Below the pieces are notes generated by a model. It searched no databases, was not told the DNA's origin, and saw nothing but the letters and a program-made list of their open reading frames with translations. From a bacterium (GTDB lineage Bacteria; Bacillota_I; Bacilli_A; RF39; UBA660), in contig SFTR01000050.1 in assembly GCA_004560915.1 (NCBI GenBank), positions 1 to 7,553 of the forward strand: 7,553 bases of DNA. Direction: 5' to 3'. The position numbers and the translations under genes were made by a program. Positions 1 through 5,471 of the stretch are shown here, in pieces; position 1 is the first letter of the stretch, and each line of letters starts with the position of its first letter.

Positions 1-509
1 GAAGTAAAAACTGCATATACAAATAAATATTTATTAAGTATAAATATAGTAACAAGAACACCAACATTAGTAATAATATAGGATATCCAATAAGCATACT
101 CCATAAATAATCCAGCTATATCAGTAGTATCTTTATTAAGTCTATCTATAAATAGTCCAGAGGAATTCTTATCTATTTCTTCAATTTCTAAATTTAATAT
201 TTCTCTTGTAATGTCCTTTTGAATTCCAATCAATGTCTTTTGATATATTTTTTGATAAAAAAATCCTTTGAAATATATCATTAAATAAAGAAGTAGTTCT
301 ATAAATAAGACAGCTATAGAAGAGATTATCAGCTGATTAACAACACCATTAGTTATATTAAGAATAATCTTAGCTGATAACAATGGAAGGATTGTTGTTA
401 TAATAGCCTCGATAATACTAACTGAACCATAACCAATCAAAGAATATTTAGCTTCTTTAATATATTTCCACGTTCTTTTAACATTCAACTTAAAATTATC
501 ATCTTTCAT
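1..509 (-). CDS. ABC transporter, N-terminal transmembrane domain (partial, 3' end off window)
   Basis: This is the first 169 residues of what is probably an ABC exporter with fused membrane and ATPase domains; the remainder lies beyond the left edge. The reading frame is open without a stop from the ATG at 509 to base 1. That start is supported by GGAGTG (516-521) six bases upstream. A short cytoplasmic N-terminus rich in Lys and Arg is followed by hydrophobic stretches at about residues 22-50, 58-80 and 138-160. Between the second and third lies a typical ABC_membrane (type 1) element, SSGLFIDRLNKDTTDIA at 116-132, matching the family pattern of Ser-Gly, Arg, Asp and a hydrophobic residue before the third helix. 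No ATPase motif (Walker A, LSGGQ, Walker B) is inside the window, so the fused architecture is inferred from family norms. The substrate cannot be told. The gene is divergent from the phosphoesterase gene. Confidence 0.85.
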   Translation of the reverse strand, partial: MKDDNFKLNVKRTWKYIKEAKYSLIGYGSVSIIEAIITTILPLLSAKIILNITNGVVNQLIISSIAVLFIELLLYLMIYFKGFFYQKIYQKTLIGIQKDITREILNLEIEEIDKNSSGLFIDRLNKDTTDIAGLFMEYAYWISYIITNVGVLVTIFILNKYLFVYAVFT

Positions 510-536
510 ATTTTACACTCCAAATTCCTATTAACA

Positions 537-564
537 ATTTTACTGATAATCCAATTTAATACAA
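537..564 (-). promoter_or_regulatory. Possible promoter of the ABC transporter gene
   Basis: On the minus strand a TAAAAT box (537-542) lies 16 bases after TTGTAT (559-564). The -10 matches five of six consensus bases, but the -35 matches only its TTG. It would start the transcript near 530, a leader of about 20 bases that contains the ribosome site. In DNA this AT-rich such boxes arise by chance, so this is a weak call. Confidence 0.3.
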
Positions 565-587
565 GTCTTTTAATAAAAAGAAAATTA

Positions 588-596
588 TGTTATAAT
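588..596 (+). promoter_or_regulatory. Extended -10 promoter upstream of the phosphoesterase gene
   Basis: A perfect TATAAT (591-596) is directly preceded by TGT (588-590), giving an extended -10 element. No good -35 is visible 17 bases upstream (the bases there read TTTTAA), which is usual for TGn-type promoters. Transcription would begin near 603, giving a leader of about 74 bases that contains the hairpin at 614-640. The surrounding 14 bases (586-599) recur exactly at the promoter of the cation efflux gene. Confidence 0.55.
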
Positions 597-613
597 ATTA
601 ATACATTAAATGT

Positions 614-640
614 AAAGGGTTACTTAAGTAATTCTTTTTT
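614..640 (+). terminator. Leader hairpin with T-run: possible attenuator, terminator or operator
   Basis: The arms AAAGGGTTAC (614-623) and GTAATTCTTT (628-637) pair over ten positions in RNA, two of them G-U, around a TTAA loop; six Ts follow at 635-640. The core TTACTTAAGTAA (620-631) is a perfect 12-base DNA palindrome. The element lies between the putative start site (about 603) and the phosphoesterase gene. It looks like an intrinsic terminator placed in the leader, but a dimeric repressor site would also explain the palindrome. No known riboswitch or T-box sequence is recognisable around it. Confidence 0.45.
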
Positions 641-666
641 ATTTATAAAAGTGTTAAAATTAAAAT

Positions 667-671
667 GGTGA
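667..671 (+). promoter_or_regulatory. Ribosome binding site that decides the phosphoesterase start
   Basis: GGTGA lies five bases before the ATG at 677. The upstream in-frame ATG at 665 has only A/T-rich sequence before it and partly overlaps this site, so initiation at 677 is preferred. The same GGTGA motif at the same spacing serves the small membrane protein at 5332. Confidence 0.6.
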
Positions 672-676
672 ATAAT

Positions 677-1387
677 ATGAAAATAGCAGTATTCTCAGAT
701 ATACATGGAAATTATCAAGCATTAGAATCTATCATAAAAGATATAAAAGGTAAACACATAGATAAAACTATATTTTTAGGAGACGCTATCTCTTTGGGAC
801 CTGATTCTAACAAATGTTTAGATTTACTTTTTAAAGAAAAAATTACTTTTATACTTGGCAATCATGAATTATATTCAACAGAAGGTGTCTCTATAGATCC
901 AGATAGTAATATAGATAAAAAGAATCATAATTTATGGGTTACAACAACATTATCAAAAGAGAATTTAAAGAAACTAAAAGAACAAAAACTAATTTATGAA
1001 CTTTCTAATAACAATAAAAAATATACATTTATACACTTCTTATTAGATGAAAAAAATAAGTATCCATTTAAACACCTAAGCATTTTTAATGATGAAACAT
1101 ATATAAAAGAAATGGATAAAGTAGATGGTGATTATGTATTCTATGGACATGAACATACTGGTAGAATAGATTTTATAAATGGTAAATCTTTCTATGGAAT
1201 AGGTAGTAGTGGATGCAGAAAAGATAATACTACATACTATTACATAATAGATACAAAAAAAGATAAGGTTAAAAAGATACCACTTTATTACAATAGAAAT
1301 GCTTTTCTAAGAAGTATTAACAATAAAGATTATCCAAATATAGATCACATAAAAGAAGTATTTTTTGGTATAGAAAAAAAAGATTAA
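677..1387 (+). CDS. Calcineurin-like metallophosphoesterase
   Basis: A 236-residue cytoplasmic protein of the calcineurin-like (Metallophos_2, YfcE/MJ0936-like) superfamily, which uses two metal ions to hydrolyse phosphomonoesters or phosphodiesters. The metal-binding motifs are present in order: D-x-H at D8/H10 (SDIHGN), GD at 35-36, GNHE at 61-64, a single His at H120 and GHEH at 157-160. The segment after GD, ISLGPD, resembles the GDxxxxGPxP pattern of this subgroup. No signal peptide or membrane segment is seen. I start it at 677 because of the GGTGA site and because the family usually begins directly with the MKIAVxSDIHGN strand; starting at 665 would add four residues. The gene stands alone on its strand and ends in a terminator shared with the convergent redox operon. 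The motifs do not identify the substrate; a nucleotide or small phosphodiester is possible. Confidence 0.9.
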   Translation: MKIAVFSDIHGNYQALESIIKDIKGKHIDKTIFLGDAISLGPDSNKCLDLLFKEKITFILGNHELYSTEGVSIDPDSNIDKKNHNLWVTTTLSKENLKKLKEQKLIYELSNNNKKYTFIHFLLDEKNKYPFKHLSIFNDETYIKEMDKVDGDYVFYGHEHTGRIDFINGKSFYGIGSSGCRKDNTTYYYIIDTKKDKVKKIPLYYNRNAFLRSINNKDYPNIDHIKEVFFGIEKKD

Positions 1388-1404
1388 TGAAAATCTTCTT
1401 TTTT
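1374..1404. terminator. Bidirectional intrinsic terminator between convergent genes
   Basis: AAGATT (1380-1385) pairs with AATCTT (1392-1397) around a six-base loop. Beyond one A/C mismatch, five more A-T pairs extend the stem. On the plus strand the stem runs into T1399-T1404; on the minus strand the A-run at 1374-1381 gives Us. The stem overlaps the last codons and stop of the phosphoesterase gene, and the right-hand run overlaps the stop codon of the reductase gene (1403-1405), so one compact element can serve both. Confidence 0.7.
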
Positions 1405-2692
1405 AATTATCTATTTTAATTGTAATATCACTTGTAGGATAACTGCAACATGGATGTATATAATTAAATTTTATATCTGCTTTACGTCTATGTTCCATAC
1501 CTTCTTTAACACGAATAGTACCCCAAAGAAGCAAACTTCTACAGTAACCACATTCTCCGCATCTACATTTACTTCTAACTCTTACATTACTAAGTTCAAG
1601 AGCAGACAATATTGTTTGATTCTCAAAACAAGTAACATTATATTCTTCATTATTAGAAAATACCTTAATATTATATTGTTTTGGTAGTTCCTCTTTAACT
1701 TCTTCCTTTACTTCTTCAGTAACTTCGTTAGTTTCTTCTTCAGCTTCATCATCTTTTTTAGTTTTCTTTTTCTTTTTAGGTTCTTCTTCAATGATATCTA
1801 CAATCGTAGGTGCTTCAATAGAGTCAGCAATACTTTCTTCAATAATAGGACTACTTTCAAATCTTAAATCCTTAATACCAAGATTTAATATAGATAACTC
1901 ATTCTTAATCTCATCATAAAAGTCTAAACTACCACAAGCAAACACAGTAAACTTAGCAGTAACAAAACTCTTAATCATACCAACAGTAATTCTATTTTTA
2001 GGGTTTTCTTTGTTAATAAATATAACTTTAATATTATTATTTGTATTAGTTAGTCTATTTAGTTCATCCTTATAAATAAAATCACTTTCACTATTAGCTT
2101 CATAAAATATAGTTATATCTTTATCAAGTGATTTATCTTCAATACTTTTAGCAATTGAAAGTAGGGGACTTATACCATAACCTCTAGCTATACCAACTAA
2201 TTGTTTCTTATCTCTTATAGTAGAAGGGAAGAAGTTACCTGATGGACTAAGAGAATCTATAACGTCTCCAATATCAAGTTTATCTAACATATAATTAGAA
2301 ACTATACCATTATTAACTCTAGTAACACTTATTCTATAAACATTATTTAAAGCATCATTAGGAGAACTAGATAAAGAATAAGCACGACTTACAAACTTAT
2401 TATCAAATTGAAATAAAAGAGTTATATATTGCCCAGGTCTAAAAGTAGCAAGACTCCCACCTTCAGCATTACAAAAATAGAATATCTTAGTATTAGGATT
2501 AACCTCAATAATATTTTTAATCATTAACTTCTGGTGAGAAGGGTGTATACTTTTAGCAATTCTATCAACTATATACTCATTATTTATAGGACTAGTAGAT
2601 GTTCTATTTATTATTTTCTCTCTTTTTTCTTTTAGATTTTTAAAATTTTTTATATCTTTATTAGGAAAAGATGATATTTTTATTGGTTTCAT
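1403..2692 (-). CDS. FAD/NAD(P)-binding reductase with C-terminal [2Fe-2S] ferredoxin domain
   Basis: A 429-residue soluble reductase likely to pass electrons from NAD(P)H to FAD to a plant-type [2Fe-2S] cluster. Residues 50-160 form the FAD barrel, with RAYS at 103-106 (the RxYS flavin motif) and G129-I-V-S. Residues 163-270 form the pyridine-nucleotide domain, with A169-R-G-Y-G-I-S-P in place of the usual AGGxGITP, and ACG at 252-254. After a charged low-complexity linker (about 290-335) comes the ferredoxin domain: C376-x4-C381-x2-C384, with C415 as the likely fourth ligand. This FNR-then-ferredoxin order is that of phthalate dioxygenase reductase-type proteins. The about 45-residue N-terminal extension is unassigned. 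The start overlaps the previous gene's stop as ATGA, with GGAAGGTGA (2696-2704) as ribosome site, so co-translation with the flavoprotein is likely. The electron acceptor is inferred to be that partner. Confidence 0.88.
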   Translation of the reverse strand: MKPIKISSFPNKDIKNFKNLKEKREKIINRTSTSPINNEYIVDRIAKSIHPSHQKLMIKNIIEVNPNTKIFYFCNAEGGSLATFRPGQYITLLFQFDNKFVSRAYSLSSSPNDALNNVYRISVTRVNNGIVSNYMLDKLDIGDVIDSLSPSGNFFPSTIRDKKQLVGIARGYGISPLLSIAKSIEDKSLDKDITIFYEANSESDFIYKDELNRLTNTNNNIKVIFINKENPKNRITVGMIKSFVTAKFTVFACGSLDFYDEIKNELSILNLGIKDLRFESSPIIEESIADSIEAPTIVDIIEEEPKKKKKTKKDDEAEEETNEVTEEVKEEVKEELPKQYNIKVFSNNEEYNVTCFENQTILSALELSNVRVRSKCRCGECGYCRSLLLWGTIRVKEGMEHRRKADIKFNYIHPCCSYPTSDITIKIDN

Positions 2693-4215
2693 ACTTCACC
2701 TTCCTTTTCTATATCTTTAAGTGTCATATTAGATATTTCATAACCATTTTGATATGTAGAATCATATCCATGTCCATAGTATGAGTAAGAACCACATAAT
2801 CTAAGTCCATCTATTAAATAGTCTTCATTCTTATTAGTTATTCTAGAAAGTACTGAATCAAAATTATTAAGCATATAACCATAAATACATCCATCAGGAG
2901 AACTATTATATTTAGAATATGTTATTGGTGAAGATATCTCTAATTCTTCAATGTACTCTTTAATATTGACTCCTAAAGAAGTTTCAAATCTATTTATTAA
3001 TTTACTAGCAAGTTTCTCTTTAAAACTATAATAATTCTCTTCATTCAACACTTTATCAAAAGGATTATCATAATATAAAGCAGTTATTGTTATTATAGAT
3101 GTACCTTCTTCTGATGCATCACTAATCGCATTATTTAAGCAAGTAACAATTAAAGTATTAGAGTCTAATGATTTCATATGTTCAAACTCACTATTACTAT
3201 CTAAACTATTATATATAAGATATTGATAATTCTTAAGACCAAGATCACTAATATTCTTATCAAGTCCTAAATATATAGTAAATGCTGTAGCACCTAATTT
3301 TCTACTATTAGTAAGTTTTAATGCATTAACAGGAACTGTATCTATCATAGAACCAAATACATTCATAGGGCTACTATTAACAATAACATGTTTACTTTTA
3401 TACATATTACCTTTCTTAGTAGTAACACCACTTACTTTATTATTATCTATTAATATTTTATTAACACTCTCATTATAATAAATCTTACCACCGTATCCAA
3501 TTATCTTATTCTCTATAGCATTAGAAATCTCTTGACTTCTATTTTTAGGAATGTATCCCTTCTTAGTAATATATTGATAAAAGAAATAAACATAGTGAGC
3601 AAAATTCATATTTATAGAAGACACACCAAAATATATCCAGTATGACTTTATAATATCTTCTATTGTTTTAGGAAGTTTAAGTTTCTTAAATACTTCATCC
3701 ATTGTATATGTAGATACATTTAAGAAATTAGGGTAGTTCTTTTTAAGAAAATCTATATCACATTCATTATTTTTTAAATAGTTAAAACCATTATATACTT
3801 CTTTAGCAAGTTCAAAGAACTCTGATACTTTATCTTTACATCCAGGTTCAATTTCTTCCATCTTCTTTATAAATTCATCTACACCGAATGGTATAACATA
3901 TTCACATTTAGGATTATCAGTCTTAATAATTTTATATGCTTCAGGAATCTCTACCCATTCAATCTTTTCATTTAAATCAAACTTATTAAATAGACTTCTT
4001 ATATCTCCTTCATCACTTTCACTACCAAAGTTATTAAGTTCTCTTAAAGAAGCTTCAAATTCAAATCTACCACGAACAAAACTAGTAGCAAGACCACCAG
4101 GAGTACTATTAGATTCTAAAACTAAAACACTTTTACCATTAGAAGCAATATTTAAAGCAGCCATTAAACCACCATTACCAGCACCTACTACTATAACATC
4201 ATATTCTTCGTTCAT
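2689..4215 (-). CDS. CrtI/retinol-saturase-like NAD(P)/FAD-dependent oxidoreductase
   Basis: A 508-residue flavoprotein of the phytoene desaturase/carotenoid isomerase/retinol saturase superfamily (COG1233-like). The N-terminus is a Rossmann dinucleotide fold with G11-A-G-N-G-G16, E34 at the end of the second strand (expected to bind the FAD ribose) and PGG at 39-41. The C-terminal FAD-contacting segment is at 470-486 (GLRLCGS...YGHGYDS), followed by an amphipathic tail; length is normal for the family. I start it at 4215 because AAGGAG (4222-4227) sits six bases upstream; the in-frame ATG at 4248 adds 11 residues before the Rossmann strand and has no clear ribosome site. Members oxidise, isomerise or saturate C=C bonds in isoprenoids and other lipids. 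The co-translated reductase suggests a reductive or redox-primed reaction here, but no carotenoid, prenyl or lipid biosynthesis gene is nearby to name the substrate. Confidence 0.85.
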   Translation of the reverse strand: MNEEYDVIVVGAGNGGLMAALNIASNGKSVLVLESNSTPGGLATSFVRGRFEFEASLRELNNFGSESDEGDIRSLFNKFDLNEKIEWVEIPEAYKIIKTDNPKCEYVIPFGVDEFIKKMEEIEPGCKDKVSEFFELAKEVYNGFNYLKNNECDIDFLKKNYPNFLNVSTYTMDEVFKKLKLPKTIEDIIKSYWIYFGVSSINMNFAHYVYFFYQYITKKGYIPKNRSQEISNAIENKIIGYGGKIYYNESVNKILIDNNKVSGVTTKKGNMYKSKHVIVNSSPMNVFGSMIDTVPVNALKLTNSRKLGATAFTIYLGLDKNISDLGLKNYQYLIYNSLDSNSEFEHMKSLDSNTLIVTCLNNAISDASEEGTSIITITALYYDNPFDKVLNEENYYSFKEKLASKLINRFETSLGVNIKEYIEELEISSPITYSKYNSSPDGCIYGYMLNNFDSVLSRITNKNEDYLIDGLRLCGSYSYYGHGYDSTYQNGYEISNMTLKDIEKEGEV

Positions 4216-4221
4216 CTTAAA

Positions 4222-4227
4222 CTCCTT
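4222..4227 (-). promoter_or_regulatory. Ribosome binding site that decides the flavoprotein start
   Basis: AAGGAG on the minus strand, six bases before the ATG at 4215. It lies inside the longer reading frame beginning at 4248, which is why the shorter start is chosen. Confidence 0.75.
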
Positions 4228-4238
4228 ATTATAATATA

Positions 4239-4244
4239 ATTGTA
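4239..4244 (-). promoter_or_regulatory. Possible -10 box for the redox operon
   Basis: TACAAT on the minus strand (five of six consensus bases) would start transcription near 4232, about 17 bases before the ATG at 4215. The -35 position (about 4262-4267) reads only TTTATT. A perfect TATAAT at 4228-4233 is also present, but it is too close to the ribosome site to serve. A separate promoter is expected because the preceding gene ends in a terminator. Confidence 0.35.
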
Positions 4245-4260
4245 GCAAATTATTAGAAAT

Positions 4261-4292
4261 AAATAAATAAAAAAACTAACTAAATGTTAGTT
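4261..4292 (-). terminator. Intrinsic terminator of the cation efflux gene
   Basis: On the minus strand AACTAAC (4286-4292) pairs perfectly with GTTAGTT (4274-4280) around a five-base loop, and a T-rich tail follows (five Ts at 4269-4273, then TTT blocks). The stem contains the TAA stop of the efflux gene (4287-4289), so the terminator begins inside the coding sequence. It separates that gene from the redox operon downstream. Confidence 0.75.
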
Positions 4293-5231
4293 CTTACACT
4301 CTTCGTCATTACACTTTTCATTAAAGTATTCTACTTCTAAAGTTATATGACTTATTTTATCTTCTTTAAGTTTATTCTTAATATTATTTTTAGTATTTAT
4401 TATATCTTGTTCACTAAGTACTTTATTTAAATGAATATGAGCTGTCATATAGTTATTAACTCCATCCATAGACCATATATGTATATGATGAACATTATCT
4501 ACGTTTTCATTACTTTCTATATCTTTTTTAATAGTATCAATCTTAACATTTTTAGGTACTTTTTCCATAAATATATTATAGATATTCTTCATATATTTAT
4601 ATACTTGGTATAAGATGTACATAGCAATTAATAATGAAAGAATAGGATCTATAATAATTAAATTCCATACTTTTATACAAATACTACCAATAAGTAAGAA
4701 TAACCATATAACAGAATCTTCTATTAAATGAATATTAATCTTTCTATCTTTTTCTTTACTTCTAACAACTTTAATAGTTGCATATAAATTAATAAGAAGT
4801 CCAAATATACCAAATATAATCATAGCATCATAATTAACATCTTGTGGATTCATAAGTCTTGGAACAACATTATATATAATGATAACACTACCAACTAATA
4901 ATATAAATGAAGCAATTAATGAGCCAAGCATAGTATATCTTAAATATCCATATGAATACTCTTTATTAGGAAGTTTCTTACTTTTCTTTTCAAAGAAATA
5001 TGTAATACCAATAGTAATGGAGTCACCTAAATTATGAAGCGAATCAGATACTATAGAAATACTATTAGTAAGTATACCACCTATAGCTTCTATAATAGAA
5101 AACACTAAGTTTAAAAGAAAAGCTATTCTAATATTTTCAGGTGTTTTACTAAGTATACTTATTTTCTCATTTACTTTCTCTTCTAATTTTTCTTCTTTCT
5201 CTTCAATATTTTCTTTAATATTCTTTTTCAT
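4287..5231 (-). CDS. Cation diffusion facilitator (CDF) family metal exporter, probably zinc
   Basis: A 314-residue membrane antiporter that should move a divalent metal out of the cytoplasm in exchange for protons. Six membrane segments are visible at about 34-54, 59-80, 100-122, 136-155, 168-187 and 191-211. The transport site is complete: H66-x3-D70 in segment 2 and H168-x3-D172 in segment 5. This His/Asp set is characteristic of the Zn/Cd-type (CzcD/ZnT) members; Mn and Fe members carry Asp in place of the first His. The cytoplasmic domain (about 215-300) has the usual H248-H-x-H251-x-W and TAHIHL (263-268) signatures. Two less common parts are a strongly charged, probably helical N-terminus (1-30, Lys/Glu) and a C-terminal C307-x4-C312 pair. 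AGAGGTG (5237-5243) precedes the ATG. It is monocistronic, with its own promoter and terminator, and divergent from the small protein/LTA-synthase pair. Confidence 0.9.
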   Translation of the reverse strand: MKKNIKENIEEKEEKLEEKVNEKISILSKTPENIRIAFLLNLVFSIIEAIGGILTNSISIVSDSLHNLGDSITIGITYFFEKKSKKLPNKEYSYGYLRYTMLGSLIASFILLVGSVIIIYNVVPRLMNPQDVNYDAMIIFGIFGLLINLYATIKVVRSKEKDRKINIHLIEDSVIWLFLLIGSICIKVWNLIIIDPILSLLIAMYILYQVYKYMKNIYNIFMEKVPKNVKIDTIKKDIESNENVDNVHHIHIWSMDGVNNYMTAHIHLNKVLSEQDIINTKNNIKNKLKEDKISHITLEVEYFNEKCNDEECKN

Positions 5232-5245
5232 ACTTACACCTCTAA

Positions 5246-5259
5246 AATATTATAACATA
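5246..5259 (-). promoter_or_regulatory. Extended -10 promoter of the cation efflux gene
   Basis: On the minus strand TATAAT (5249-5254) is preceded by TGT (5255-5257). The 14 bases TATGTTATAATATT are identical to those at 586-599 upstream of the phosphoesterase gene. No strong -35 is seen (TATACT at 17-base spacing). Transcription would start near 5242, leaving a leader of only about 11 bases that just includes GAGGTG. Confidence 0.5.
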
Positions 5260-5286
5260 CTTAAATTATATAGTATATAAATAATA

Positions 5287-5315
5287 TTGAATGAAAGCCT
5301 TATTTTTAGTATAAT
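5287..5315 (+). promoter_or_regulatory. Sigma-A-type promoter of the small protein/LTA-synthase pair
   Basis: TTGAAT (5287-5292), 17 bases, then a perfect TATAAT (5310-5315): the best two-box promoter in the window. The start site is expected near 5322, so the leader would be only about 10 bases and begin close to the GGTGA ribosome site (5322-5326) of the small gene. Confidence 0.65.
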
Positions 5316-5331
5316 TATAGTGGTGATTTAA

Positions 5332-5469
5332 ATGAAATTATTAGCGGAAATTCTTAATATATCAGAAACTAGTTATGAAGTAGAATTAGCTATATTATTA
5401 TTAGTTATGCTTCTAATAGTACTAGCAATAATTTGTTTAACAATAATAAAGAAGGCAAAAGATAAATAA
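5332..5469 (+). CDS. Small single-span membrane protein, 45 residues, function unknown
   Basis: A short gene not resembling any family I recognise. It begins MKLLAEILNISETSYEVE, continues into one uninterrupted hydrophobic segment (about residues 19-39, Leu/Ile/Val-rich with one Cys at 35) and ends KKAKDK. The positive tail predicts an outside N-terminus and inside C-terminus; the acidic N-terminal part fits this. There is no cleavable signal pattern. Support for it being real is a well-placed GGTGA five bases before ATG, a strong promoter directly upstream, and a stop only two bases before the next gene's start. It is probably co-transcribed and translationally coupled with the LTA-synthase-like enzyme, so it may be a partner or stability/regulatory subunit of it; that role is inference from position only. 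A short leader-peptide role is also possible. Confidence 0.65.
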   Translation: MKLLAEILNISETSYEVELAILLLVMLLIVLAIICLTIIKKAKDK

Positions 5470-5471
5470 AT

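Noticed and set aside
1454..1687. Plus-strand open frame of 77 codons inside the reductase gene
   Set aside because: It lies wholly opposite the ferredoxin domain of a well-supported gene, has no ribosome site and no recognisable protein pattern.
1740..1790. A/T runs in the linker of the reductase gene as a phase-variable or frameshifting site
   Set aside because: The runs are broken every four to six bases (poly-Lys codons with AAG and ACT), so no long homopolymer or clear slippery heptamer with a downstream structure is present.
2689..2692. Use of TGA as tryptophan (Mycoplasma-type code)
   Set aside because: The flavoprotein gene ends in TGA exactly at the ATGA overlap, and Trp residues in the window are encoded by TGG, so the standard bacterial code applies.
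4431..4613. Plus-strand open frame of 60 codons inside the metal exporter gene
   Set aside because: It is antisense to the conserved cytoplasmic domain; its composition is what the reverse strand of AT-rich coding sequence gives.
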